Part shown: positions 1 to 10,400 of the stretch, in pieces
Layout of the letters: each line of letters opens with the position of its first letter
Position numbering within the stretch: position 1 is the first letter of the stretch
Assembly: GCA_944800085.1 (NCBI GenBank)
Contig: CALYLO010000001.1
Span: 1,141,001 to 1,205,000 of the forward strand
DNA from: Paenibacillus melissococcoides
Lineage (GTDB): Bacteria > Bacillota > Bacilli > Paenibacillales > Paenibacillaceae
Reading direction: 5' to 3'
Length of the DNA stretch: 64,000 nucleotides
Program-made: the position numbers and the translations under genes
Notes under the pieces: model-generated
What the model saw: only the letters and a program-made list of their open reading frames with translations
The model's database searches: none
Told to the model about the DNA's origin: nothing

Positions 1-38
1 TCCTTCTTTTTTAGCACGTTGTCAAAAGTGGAGGGTAA

Positions 39-769
<731 letters not shown>

Positions 770-770
<1 letters not shown>

Positions 771-1324
771 TGCCACAATCGGTAAAGAAACACGCAGAAG
801 AACGTATGGAAAAGGCAATTGCGGCTTTGAAGCGCGATCTGGCTACGCTGCGCGCCGGACGCGCATCCGCAGCGCTGCTTGACCGCATTCAAGTCGAATA
901 TTACGGCGCGATGACGCCAATCAATCAATTGGCGAACATCAGCACGCCGGATCCGCGCACGCTGGTGATCCAGCCTTGGGACAAGAGCTCGCTCGGAGAG
1001 ATCGAGCGCGCGATCATGAAGTCGGATCTCGGCTTGACGCCGGCCAATGACGGCTCTATCATCCGCATCTCCATTCCGGCATTGACGCAGGAGCGCCGTG
1101 CGGAGCTTGTGAAGCAGACGAAGAAATTCGGCGAAGACGCGAAGGTCGCGATCCGCAACATCCGCCGCGACGCGAACGATGACATCAAGAAGCTGGAAAA
1201 AACCGATATTTCGGAAGATGAATCCCGCCGTCATCAGGAAGATATCCAGAAGACGACGGACAAATATATCGCGGAAGTCGATAAAGTATTGGCAGCAAAA
1301 GAAAAAGACATTATGGAAGTCTAA
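770..1324 (+). CDS. frr: Ribosome recycling factor
   Basis: RRF splits post-termination 70S ribosomes together with EF-G. The 184-aa length is exactly that of the family, and the sequence carries the typical N-terminal helix, the RAGRAS stretch and a C-terminal three-helix bundle ([18 protein letters not shown] region). GTG start overlapping the pyrH stop by one base. Position between pyrH and uppS is the conserved Firmicute order. Confidence 0.97.
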
Positions 1325-1357
1325 TGAAGGCGCACCGCAATGTGCGACATCTTTATG

Positions 1358-1389
1358 CCCCTCCGCACGGTGGGGTTTATTGTCTTTTT
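1358..1389 (+). terminator. Possible weak terminator/attenuator after frr
   Basis: CCCC at 1358-1361 pairs with GGGG at 1372-1375 with a further CCG/CGG step inside, followed by a broken T-rich tail (TTTATTGTCTTTTT). The stem has a mismatch and the tail is interrupted, so read-through into uppS is expected. Confidence 0.4.
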
Positions 1390-1427
1390 CCGGTGCCGGT
1401 TCTTATCAACAGGTTGGAGGAGACCGA

Positions 1428-2195
1428 ATGATTAAGCGATTCCAAGCGTGGATGCAGCGCAGGAAGGATAGACTGGGGCCTGAGCTGCTGCCGGACAATA
1501 TCCCACAGCATGTGGCGATCATTATGGACGGCAACGGACGTTGGGCGAAGAACCGCGGATTGCCGCGTGTCGCAGGACACCATACGGGGATGAAAGCGGT
1601 GAAGCGCGCCACCATCGCTGCCAATGACATCGGAATCAAAATACTGACCCTGTACGCTTTTTCCACAGAGAACTGGGTGCGCCCGAAAGAAGAAGTGGAC
1701 TTTCTGATGAAGCTTCCCCAAGAGTTCCTCGCCATTGAGCTCGACGAACTGGTGGAGAAGAACGTGCAAGTGCGCATGATGGGCTATCGGGACCGCCTTC
1801 CCAATCATACGCTTGCGGCGATGGAAGAAGCCGTGGAGAGAACGAAGAATAACACGGGACTCATTCTCAATTTTGCGTTGAATTACGGCGGAAAGCGGGA
1901 ATTAATCGAAGGCTTCCGCGAGATTGCCCGGGACGTGGCTGCGGGCGCGGTACTGCCGGATGATATCGATGAGGAGCTGATCCATCATCATCTGTTGTCC
2001 AGCAGCTTGCCGGATCCGGATCTGCTGATTCGCACCAGCGGGGAACTGCGGCTGAGCAATTTCATGCTGTGGCAGCTGGCTTACAGCGAGCTGTGGTTTA
2101 CCGATTTGTACTGGCCCGAGTTCACGGAACGGGATTTGAGGGAAGCCGTGCTGGAGTATCAGCGCCGAACCCGGAGATATGGCGGATTACAATAA
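1428..2195 (+). CDS. uppS: Isoprenyl transferase (undecaprenyl diphosphate synthase)
   Basis: Cis-prenyltransferase that builds undecaprenyl diphosphate, the lipid carrier for peptidoglycan and wall polymers. Visible motifs: IIMDGNGRWAKNRG with the catalytic Asp near residue 28, the RTSGELRLSNFMLWQ block, and SELWFTDLYWPE near the C terminus. The frame is open upstream into frr, but ATG 1428 follows AGGTTGGAGGAG at proper spacing and gives 255 aa, the usual length; the upstream part is out-of-frame frr sequence. Followed closely by cdsA. Confidence 0.95.
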   Translation: MIKRFQAWMQRRKDRLGPELLPDNIPQHVAIIMDGNGRWAKNRGLPRVAGHHTGMKAVKRATIAANDIGIKILTLYAFSTENWVRPKEEVDFLMKLPQEFLAIELDELVEKNVQVRMMGYRDRLPNHTLAAMEEAVERTKNNTGLILNFALNYGGKRELIEGFREIARDVAAGAVLPDDIDEELIHHHLLSSSLPDPDLLIRTSGELRLSNFMLWQLAYSELWFTDLYWPEFTERDLREAVLEYQRRTRRYGGLQ

Positions 2196-2213
2196 GTTGG
2201 AGGAACATTCGTT

Positions 2214-3011
2214 ATGAAACAGCGTATCGTTACGGGGCTTGCAGCCGGTATCGTATTCGGCGGACTGTGCGTCATGGGCGGCATGCCGTATGAACTGCTT
2301 CTTCTCGCATTGGCCCTGATTGGCTACTACGAGTATGCCCGCATGCATCATTCCCGGCCCTTCGATCTCACATCCATCATCGGCTATGCTGCGCTGCTTG
2401 CTGTGGCTGTGCCTTGGCAGCGCTGGTCCATCTCATGGCCGGTCTCGTTCGAGACGCTTCTATGGTTCAGCATGTTCATCCTGCTGTGCATGACCGTATT
2501 GACCAAAAACCGGGTGCCGATCGAGAATGCCGCCCAAATGTGGCTTGGGGCTTTCTATATCGGCATCGGATTCAAATATATGATGCTGACCCGAACTTCG
2601 ATGGAGGAGGGCCTGTTCTGGACGCTGCTGCTCTTCGCGGCCATCTGGTCCTCCGATATCGGGGCTTATTTCACGGGACGAGCCCTAGGAAAGCATAAGC
2701 TGTGGCCCGCCATCAGTCCGAACAAGACGGTGGAAGGGGCGCTCGGCGGGATTGCGGCATCGATTATCGTGTCGTTCTTGTTCATACTCGCGCGTCCGGA
2801 TCTTCTCGATTGGCGCACGGCGCTTGCGATCGGCGCTTCGGCGGCGGTCATCGGGCAGCTTGGCGATCTGATCCAGTCGGCCTACAAGCGGGTGCGCGGG
2901 GTGAAGGATTCAGGCACGATTCTGCCAGGGCACGGCGGCATCCTGGATCGCTGCGACAGCTGGATCGTCGTATTCCCGTTCGTTCATCTGATCGGGCTGC
3001 TGACTCTATAG
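2214..3011 (+). CDS. cdsA: Phosphatidate cytidylyltransferase
   Basis: Integral membrane CDP-diglyceride synthase (CTP + phosphatidate to CDP-diacylglycerol), the entry to phospholipid synthesis that feeds PgsA further along this window. 265 aa with multiple hydrophobic segments and the C-terminal signature KDSGTILPGHGGILDRCDS at about 224-242. ATG start after TTGGAGGAA, 18 bases beyond uppS, so co-transcribed. Confidence 0.96.
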   Translation: MKQRIVTGLAAGIVFGGLCVMGGMPYELLLLALALIGYYEYARMHHSRPFDLTSIIGYAALLAVAVPWQRWSISWPVSFETLLWFSMFILLCMTVLTKNRVPIENAAQMWLGAFYIGIGFKYMMLTRTSMEEGLFWTLLLFAAIWSSDIGAYFTGRALGKHKLWPAISPNKTVEGALGGIAASIIVSFLFILARPDLLDWRTALAIGASAAVIGQLGDLIQSAYKRVRGVKDSGTILPGHGGILDRCDSWIVVFPFVHLIGLLTL

Positions 3012-3077
3012 CGCGGATGGCCGTACAGTCCGGGCAACGAGCCGAACATAAAAATTGATTGTAGATGAGGTGCAGGA

Positions 3078-4226
3078 ATGAAACGGATTGCAGTGCTTGG
3101 ATCGACAGGCTCGATCGGTACACAGACGCTGGACGTTGTCCGCCATCATGCGGAAGAGTTCACGGTTGAAGCCTTGGCGGCGGGGCGGAATGCGGAGTTA
3201 GTCGTTCAGCAGGCGAAGGAATTCCGGCCTCGCAAAATATCCGTTCAAGACCGGGAGACGGCGGAACGGATTCGCCACGATCTTCCCGCCGGAACGGAGC
3301 TCTATTACGGAGACGAGGGCCTGATTGAAGCGGCGGCTGCTTCGGAAGCCGATACCGTCATTACGGCGGTTGTCGGCAGCGTCGGGCTGGAGTCGACCTT
3401 GGCCGCGATCGCGGAAGGGAAGAGCATCGGCTTGGCGAACAAGGAGACGCTGGTGTCCGCCGGTCATCTGGTGACCGAGCTGGCTGATGAGAAGGGCGTG
3501 AGCATCCTGCCCGTGGACAGCGAGCATTCCGCCATCTTCCAGTGCTTGAACGGAGAACAGGCCGCGGATGTGCATTCGATTACGGTCACGGCCTCCGGCG
3601 GCAGCTTCCGCGATTATTCGCGGGACGATCTGGAGAACGTGACGCTGGAGCAGGCGTTGAACCATCCGAACTGGTCGATGGGCGCGAAGCTGACCGTCGA
3701 CTCGGCGACGATGGCCAACAAGGGCCTGGAGGTGATCGAGGCGCATTGGCTGTTCCGAATGCCGTATGACCGCATTCATGTCCTGATTCATCCGGAAAGC
3801 ATCATTCATTCCTTCGTGGAATATGTGGACGGCAGCATTATTGCCCAGTTGGGCGTGCCCGACATGCGAGTCCCGATCCAATACGCGCTGACGTATCCGC
3901 AGCGTCTGGACTGCCCTGTGGCCCGCCTTAATTTGGCGGAGATCGGCAAGCTTCATTTCCGTGACATGGATTTCGAACGCTTTCCGATGATGCGTTGGGC
4001 CTATGATTGCGGACGAGCCGGCGGAACGGCGACAACCGTGTTCAACGCCGCGAATGAAGTGGCCGTGGCTCGCTTCCGGGAAGGCGAGATCAAGTTCCTC
4101 GATATCGAGCGCATCGTGTACGAGGTGATTTCCGGACATGACCGCATCCCGCATCCTTCGCTTGAGGAGATTAAGGAAGCCGATCGGCGGGCGCGCGCGG
4201 AAGCGCGGCAAATTTTACGGCCTTGA
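3078..4226 (+). CDS. dxr: 1-deoxy-D-xylulose-5-phosphate reductoisomerase
   Basis: Second step of the MEP isoprenoid pathway, converting DXP to MEP with NADPH. Rossmann motif GSTGSIGTQTL at residues 8-18, metal-site region DSEHSAIFQ, and the substrate-loop NHPNWSMG are all present. 382 aa is standard. ATG start behind GATGAGGTGCAGGA. Placed with uppS and cdsA, it supplies isoprenoid units for undecaprenyl phosphate. Confidence 0.97.
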   Translation: MKRIAVLGSTGSIGTQTLDVVRHHAEEFTVEALAAGRNAELVVQQAKEFRPRKISVQDRETAERIRHDLPAGTELYYGDEGLIEAAAASEADTVITAVVGSVGLESTLAAIAEGKSIGLANKETLVSAGHLVTELADEKGVSILPVDSEHSAIFQCLNGEQAADVHSITVTASGGSFRDYSRDDLENVTLEQALNHPNWSMGAKLTVDSATMANKGLEVIEAHWLFRMPYDRIHVLIHPESIIHSFVEYVDGSIIAQLGVPDMRVPIQYALTYPQRLDCPVARLNLAEIGKLHFRDMDFERFPMMRWAYDCGRAGGTATTVFNAANEVAVARFREGEIKFLDIERIVYEVISGHDRIPHPSLEEIKEADRRARAEARQILRP

Positions 4227-4282
4227 GCGGCATCCGGTGGATTCTCTTGTGCGGGATCGGAGAATAATGATAATCTATAAGA

Positions 4283-4341
4283 GGTTGTTCAAAACGTCCG
4301 TTCTTCGAGTTCGGTGCCGAGAGCCGGTCTTTTTGAACATA
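4283..4341 (+). repeat. GTTCAAAA-armed inverted repeat upstream of rseP (element E1)
   Basis: TGTTCAAAA at 4286-4294 pairs perfectly with TTTTGAACA at 4331-4339. Inside, GTCCG and CCGGTC can extend the stem. The left half GGTTGTTCAAAACGTCCG matches a half element at 7352 and the arms resemble the hairpin before nusA (12456-12514). It lies about 30 bases upstream of the rseP ribosome site and has no clean U-tract. Confidence 0.7.
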
Positions 4342-4389
4342 CGTTATAGGACAAGACCGCGACCCGAAACGTAAAGGAGGATGCATCGC

Positions 4390-5664
4390 GTGCAGATGGT
4401 ACAGATTGTGATATTAACGATACTTGTCTTCTTCATCATCGTGACGATTCACGAGTGGGGACATTTTATCTTTGCAAAACGTGCGGGCATTCTCGTTCGA
4501 GAGTTCGCTATCGGGTTTGGTCCGAAAGTGTTCTCCCATACGCGCGGAGAGACCCGTTATACGCTCCGGCTGCTGCCGGTCGGCGGCTTCGTGCGGATGG
4601 CGGGGGAGGATCCGGACCTGGTGCAGATACAGCCCGGACAGATGATTGCCGTCCGGCTGAAGGACAATCAAGTCGTGAAGCTGTACCTCGATCAGCTCGA
4701 TATGCGCAAGCAAGTCGTGCGCGGCGAAGTGAAGGAGATCGACCTGGAGCATGCGCTGAAGCTTACGATGGACGTGGAAGGGGAAGAAGTGACCTATGAC
4801 GTTCATCCGCAAGCGAAAATGATCGTCAAAGGCGACGACACGCAAATTGCGCCTTATAACCGCCAGTTCGGCAGCAAGACGGTCGGGCAGCGCGCGCTCG
4901 CGATTTTCGCCGGGCCTTTCATGAACTTCGTTCTGGCGTTTATTCTGTTCGGAGCCTACATACAGATGGTCGGCATGCCGGTCGAGAACCCGTCTTATGT
5001 CAAGATTGGCGACGTGACACCGAATATGCCTGCGGCGGAAGCGAATTTGCAGAAGGGCGATATTATTGAAAAGGTGAACGATTTCGCCGTCGGCGGCAAC
5101 CGGGACAAGATGATCGAGATCATCGAGAAATCGGAAGGCAAGCCGGTGGAGATGACGATTGTCCGGGGAGAAGAACGGTTCACCATCCGGCTGACGCCGG
5201 TGAAGGTGGAAGGCCAGGAAGGCGGCAAGGTTGGCATCGTGCCGGTATTCCCGACACGCAGCGCCACCATCGGGGAGACGTTCAAATATGCGGGCATATC
5301 CATGGTCGATACGACAGAGCGTATCTTTGAGGGCTTCCGCATGCTTATTTTTGGCCAGTTCAGTCTGGATGATCTGGGCGGACCGGTGCGCACGTTCGAA
5401 GTGACGGGACAGTTCGCGAAGCAGGGGATTGGCCAGCTCACCTTATGGACCGCTATACTTAGCCTGTATCTGGGCATATTCAACCTGCTGCCCATTCCGG
5501 CATTGGACGGAAGCCGCCTCATCTTTCTCGGCATCGAAGGACTTCGCGGCAAGCCCGTCGATCCGAACCGGGAGAGCATGGTCCACTTCGTCGGCTTCGC
5601 CATGCTGATGCTGCTGATGCTGGCGGTGACCTACAACGATATTTTGCGATTAGTAAAAGGTTGA
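4390..5664 (+). CDS. rseP: Site-2 zinc protease RseP/RasP
   Basis: Intramembrane metalloprotease that cleaves anti-sigma factors and signal-peptide remnants within the membrane. HEWGH (residues 21-25) is the zinc motif in the first transmembrane helix; NLLPIPALDG near the C terminus supplies the third zinc ligand; a PDZ domain lies between (about 200-275). An in-frame ATG at 4381 touches the AAAGGAGG ribosome site, so GTG 4390, with 9-base spacing, is the better start (424 aa). Followed 70 bases later by proS. Confidence 0.95.
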   Translation: MQMVQIVILTILVFFIIVTIHEWGHFIFAKRAGILVREFAIGFGPKVFSHTRGETRYTLRLLPVGGFVRMAGEDPDLVQIQPGQMIAVRLKDNQVVKLYLDQLDMRKQVVRGEVKEIDLEHALKLTMDVEGEEVTYDVHPQAKMIVKGDDTQIAPYNRQFGSKTVGQRALAIFAGPFMNFVLAFILFGAYIQMVGMPVENPSYVKIGDVTPNMPAAEANLQKGDIIEKVNDFAVGGNRDKMIEIIEKSEGKPVEMTIVRGEERFTIRLTPVKVEGQEGGKVGIVPVFPTRSATIGETFKYAGISMVDTTERIFEGFRMLIFGQFSLDDLGGPVRTFEVTGQFAKQGIGQLTLWTAILSLYLGIFNLLPIPALDGSRLIFLGIEGLRGKPVDPNRESMVHFVGFAMLMLLMLAVTYNDILRLVKG

Positions 5665-5734
5665 CTATCGGCACGATCATTGTTCGCAACATCATGGGCG
5701 ATGGGGTTGTGTCTTCGGGAGGATTTTAACGGTT

Positions 5735-7183
5735 ATGTCGAAACAGAAACAGTTCGTTACGGAAATTACGCCCCAGCAGGAGGATTTTTCCCGTTGGTAT
5801 ATTGACGTTATCAAAAAAGCGGAGCTGATGGACTACTCGCCAGTGCGCGGCTGCATCGTCTTCCGTCCGGACGGCTTTGAGATATGGGAGCATATCAAGG
5901 ACGAGCTGGATCGCCGCTTCAAGGAGACGGGACACCGCAACGCGTACTTCCCGCTCTTCATTCCCGAGAGCTTTTTCCAGAAGGAGAAGGAGCATGTCGA
6001 AGGGTTCAACCCGGAGCTTCCATGGGTAACGGAAGCAGGCGGCGAGCAGCTGGAAGAGAAGCTGGCCATCCGTCCGACGTCCGAGACGATGATCGGGCAT
6101 ATGTATGCGAAGTGGATCCAATCGTACCGCGATCTCCCGGTGCTCATTAACCAATGGGCCAACGTCGTCCGCTGGGAGAAAAGAACGCTCCCGTTTTTGC
6201 GTACGAGCGAATTTCTGTGGCAGGAAGGCCATACGGCGCATGAGACCGAAGCGGAAGCGCGCGAAGAGACGATGCGCATGCTTACGATCTACCGCGAATT
6301 CGTCGAGGATTACTTGGCGATTCCGGTAATCGAAGGCCAGAAGACGCCATCCGAGAAATTTGCCGGCGCGGTGGATACCTTCTCCATCGAAGCGATGATG
6401 AAGGATGGGCGCGCCGTTCAGGCAGGGACATCCCACTATCTGGGGACGAACTTCTCCGTCGCGTTCGATATCCAATTCCTGGGGCGGGAGAACGAGCTTG
6501 AATATGCACATACGACATCGTGGGGCGTAAGCACCCGGCTTATCGGGTCGCTCATTATGGTGCATGGGGACGATCGGGGACTCGTCCTGCCGCCGAAGGT
6601 CGCCCCGACCCAAGTCATCATGATCCCGATCGGACCGGCGAAGCTGCGCGATCAAGTCGTCGGCCGCGCCGACGAGCTGTTCGCGGAATTGAAGCGGGCC
6701 GGCATCCGCGTCCGGATGGACGACCGCAGCGACATCAGCCCGGGCTGGAAGTTCAACGAGTATGAGATGCGCGGCGTTCCGGTCCGGCTTGAGATCGGAC
6801 CGCGGGATATGGAGAACGGCGTGTGCGTGCTCGTGTCGCGCGTATCCGGCGAGAAGCGGATCGTGGAGCAGAGCAAGCTTGCCGAAGAAGTGAAGCGGAT
6901 GCTGGACGACGTCCATCAGGAGATGTACGAGCGTGCGCTCCAGTTCCGGGACGACCACTTCTATTCGGTCGACACGATCGACGAGATGAAGACGCTGATG
7001 GAAGAGAAGCGCGGCTTCACGCTCGCCGGCTGGTGCGGCTCGGAAGCATGCGAGAAGCATGTCAAGGACGAGACCGGCGCCACAAGCCGCAATATCCCGT
7101 TCGCGGCGCAAGAGAGCAAGAAGACCTGCCTCGTATGCGGAGAAGAGGCGAAGCACACTGTCGTGTTCGCCCGCGCGTATTAA
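5735..7183 (+). CDS. proS: Prolyl-tRNA synthetase, archaeal/eukaryotic type
   Basis: Charges tRNA-Pro. At 482 aa it is shorter than the roughly 560-aa bacterial form of B. subtilis and has no room for the editing insertion between motifs 2 and 3. It ends in a cysteine-containing C-terminal domain (WCGSEACE, then CLVCGEE) finishing in Tyr, typical of ProRS type 3. Class II motifs are recognisable (RPTSETMI; VVRWEKRTLPFLRTSEFLWQ; the C-terminal motif 3 region). It sits in the usual rseP-proS-polC slot. Confidence 0.94.
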   Translation: MSKQKQFVTEITPQQEDFSRWYIDVIKKAELMDYSPVRGCIVFRPDGFEIWEHIKDELDRRFKETGHRNAYFPLFIPESFFQKEKEHVEGFNPELPWVTEAGGEQLEEKLAIRPTSETMIGHMYAKWIQSYRDLPVLINQWANVVRWEKRTLPFLRTSEFLWQEGHTAHETEAEAREETMRMLTIYREFVEDYLAIPVIEGQKTPSEKFAGAVDTFSIEAMMKDGRAVQAGTSHYLGTNFSVAFDIQFLGRENELEYAHTTSWGVSTRLIGSLIMVHGDDRGLVLPPKVAPTQVIMIPIGPAKLRDQVVGRADELFAELKRAGIRVRMDDRSDISPGWKFNEYEMRGVPVRLEIGPRDMENGVCVLVSRVSGEKRIVEQSKLAEEVKRMLDDVHQEMYERALQFRDDHFYSVDTIDEMKTLMEEKRGFTLAGWCGSEACEKHVKDETGATSRNIPFAAQESKKTCLVCGEEAKHTVVFARAY

Positions 7184-7278
7184 GCAGCGACAGATCCGTT
7201 CGCCGCAGCCTTTGCCACCCGGCGGGGCCAGGCGGACGGCCGTGCCCGGCCGAACGGGCTGCGGGATGAATGACAAGG

Positions 7279-7346
7279 AAGCTTCCTCCGCGGGAACATC
7301 CAACGGAACACCGGACGATGGCTCGAGTGCAGGAAGCTTTTCTTTT
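7279..7346 (+). terminator. Possible terminator between proS and polC
   Basis: AAGCTTCCT (7279-7287) is perfectly complementary to AGGAAGCTT (7331-7339), which is followed by TTCTTTTT. The loop is long (43 bases), so this may be a terminator with internal structure. Alternatively it could be a chance inverted repeat. Confidence 0.4.
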
Positions 7347-7351
7347 TCCAA

Positions 7352-7373
7352 GGTAGTTCAACAAGTCCGCTTG
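7352..7373 (+). repeat. Half copy of the GTTCAAA element (E2) upstream of polC
   Basis: The segment GGTAGTTCAACAAGTCCGCT aligns with the left half of the element before rseP with few differences. A matching right arm is not evident; the downstream sequence looks degenerate. Confidence 0.5.
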
Positions 7374-7459
7374 TGATCGTCAAGTGATACAGGCAGTTCT
7401 ATATTCAGCAAGATTACGAACCGATACGAACCGGTTGTCATGGGGGTGGAATAATCGGC

Positions 7460-10400
7460 ATGTCGGATAACAGAATGCGATTCGAGTTGTTAATGAAGCA
7501 GGCGGGCATTCCTGCGGAGCTGGCGGAAGGAAGCTATCATGACGCCAGGATCGAGCGGGTGGAATGCAGCCGTTCCAATCGGGAGTGGACCATTCATATC
7601 GGGAAGGCGTCGGTCGCGCCGGCGGAGGCGTACCGCACCTTTTGTCTCCGCGTGCAGGAGAAGCTGTCCCATATCGCCAAGATCCGAATTATTTTTCATT
7701 ATGACGAAAATGTGAGCAACGCGGAGATCGTCGATGCCTATTGGGGGCTGTTCGTCGAATGGGTCAAGCGGGAAGTCGCCTCCGTCAACGGTTGGCTGCA
7801 TCGCGCCAAGCTCGATGTGGAAGGCGATCTGGTCAAGCTGACGCTGGCCGAAGCGACGACATTGGAGCTTGCCAAGAAGAAACAGATCGACCGTTATGCC
7901 GTTCAATTTTTCGAGACGTATTTCTCCCGCTCCCTGCGCTTCACGATGCAGAAAGGCAGCTTCGATGCGGACGCTTATGAGGCCTTCCAGGCGAAGCTTA
8001 TTGAGGAAGAGCGGCAGGTCGTCCAGCAGATGATGGTCGAAGCCGAGCGCGAGGCGGCGGAGGCGGCCGCTCCCGGGGAAGCGCCGGAACGTCTCCACGT
8101 CGGCTACGATATCAAGGACGATGCGACGCCGATTATGGATATTCAGGATGAGGAGAAGCGGATCACGATCCAGGGAGCCGTCTTCGGGCTGGAAATGAAG
8201 GAGCTGCGGAACGGCAGCACGCTGTTCACCTTCAATGTGACGGACTTCTCCGATTCGCTCATGATGAAGATGTTCGCGAAGACGAAAGAGGATCTTGCCA
8301 TGCTCAGCCTCATCGCCAACGGCAAATGGGTGAAGGCGCGCGGACGCGTGGAGTACGATCGCTTCATGATGGTGCCCGAGCTTGTGATGATTCCTTCGGA
8401 CCTGAACGAGATCACGCCGCCTGCGGAGCGGCAGGATACGGCAGAGGAGAAACGGGTCGAATTCCATCTTCATTCCACGATGAGCACGATGGATGCGGTG
8501 GCGCCGATTGACGCCTATATCAAGCAGGCGGCCAAATGGGGCCACAAAGCGATTGCGGTCACGGATCACGCCAACGTGCAATGCTATCCGGAGGCGGCCA
8601 AGGCAGCCAAGAAGCATGGCTTGAAAATGATCTACGGCCTGGAAGCGAACGTCATTAACGACGATCTGGAAGTGGTCATGAACGCCGAGCCGCGCAATTT
8701 GAAGGAAGCCACGTATGTAGTATTCGATATCGAGACGACCGGTCTGTCGGTCACGAATACGAAGATGACGGAGATCGCCGGCGTCAAAATGCAGGACGGC
8801 AAGGAGATTGATCGGTACGCCAGCTTCGTCAATCCGCATGAGCCGATTCCGTACCATATTCAGCAGCTGACGAATATTACGGATGAGATGGTGAAGGATG
8901 CTCCCGAAATCGATCAGGTGCTGCGCGAGTTCACGGAATTCGTCGGCGACGCGATCTTGGTCGCGCACAACGCGAGATTCGATGTCGGGTATGTGCAGTA
9001 CAATCTGAAGAAGCTGGGCATGCCCGAGCTGACCAATCCGGTCATCGATACGCTGGAGCTGGCCCGGCTGATCCATCCGACGCTGAAAAACCACCGCCTG
9101 AATACATTGGCGGACAAATATAAGGTGTCGCTGGAAAACCATCACCGCGCCATTGACGACACGATTGCGCTCTTCGGCATTTTGAACGGTTTGCTGAAGG
9201 ACGCGCAGGCGATCTACGGCATTGAGATGCTCGACCGCCTGAATGATTATGTCGGCCAGAATCTGAAGAACGCGCGGCCGTTCCACTGCAATATTTACGC
9301 GTTGAACAGCGTCGGCAAGAAAAATTTGTACAAGCTTGTCTCGCTGTCGCATACCGAATACTTCAATCGCGTCGCCTGCATTCCGAAGAGCAAGCTTGTG
9401 GAGATGCAGGAAGGGCTGCTGCTCATGTCGGGCTGCGAGAAGGGCGAGTTTTTCGAGACGGTGCTCAACAAATCGATCGAAGAGGCCGAGCAGGTGGCCG
9501 AGTTCTACGACGTGCTGGAGATTCAACCGCTGACGATGTATATGCATCTGGTGGAAAAGGGACTTGTCGCCTCCAAGCAGCATATCGAGGAGGCGCTCCG
9601 CAAAATTGTCGAGATCGGGGAAAAACTGAACAAGCCGGTCGTCGCCACGGGCAACGCGCACTATCTCCATCCAAGGGACAAGCTGTTCCGCGATATTACG
9701 ATTCACGGCATCACGGGCTTCAGCCCGCTCAAAGATATGCGGAAGCCGGATGCCCATTTCCGCACGACGACGGAAATGCTGCAGGAATTCGAGTTCCTCG
9801 GCAAAGAGACGGCCTACGATGTCGTCGTCCGCAATACGAACGAGCTCGCGGATCGGTTCGAGGAATTGGTCCTGTTCCCGGACAAGCTGTTCACCCCGAT
9901 TATCGAAGGGGCAGACGAAGAGATTCGGACGACCTGCTACCGGACAGCCGAAGAAATCTACGGCACTCCGCTGCCGGACATCGTGGTCAAGCGGCTTGAA
10001 AAGGAGCTGGAGCCGATTATCAAATACGGCTTCTCCGCGAACTATCTGATCTCCGAGCGGCTCGTCAAAAAATCGAATGAAGACGGCTATCTCGTCGGAT
10101 CGCGGGGCTCCGTCGGATCATCGGTCGTCGCGACCTTCCTCGGCATATCCGAGGTTAACCCGCTGCCTCCGCATTATATATGCAAGAATCCGGAATGCAA
10201 GCACAGCGAGTGGATTACGGACGGAAGCGTGCCGAGCGGCTTCGACCTTCCGGACAAGACGTGCCCGCAATGCGGGCAAATGCTGAAGGGCGAGGGCCAG
10301 GACATCCCGTTCGAGACGTTCCTCGGCTTCAAGGGCGACAAAGTTCCCGATATCGACTTGAACTTCTCGGGGGAGTATCAGCCGCATGCGCATAACTTCA

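Noticed and set aside
1179..1427. N-terminal extension of uppS into frr
   Set aside because: The added residues are basic nonsense from the frr region; ATG 1428 has a strong ribosome site and gives the family length.
5726..7351. A 541-codon minus-strand frame over proS
   Set aside because: Fully antisense to a recognised synthetase gene with no family resemblance and no ribosome site.
7184..7459. T-box or other tRNA-sensing leader near proS/polC
   Set aside because: No T-box consensus (GGTGGNACCGCG) occurs, and the gap lies after proS rather than before it.
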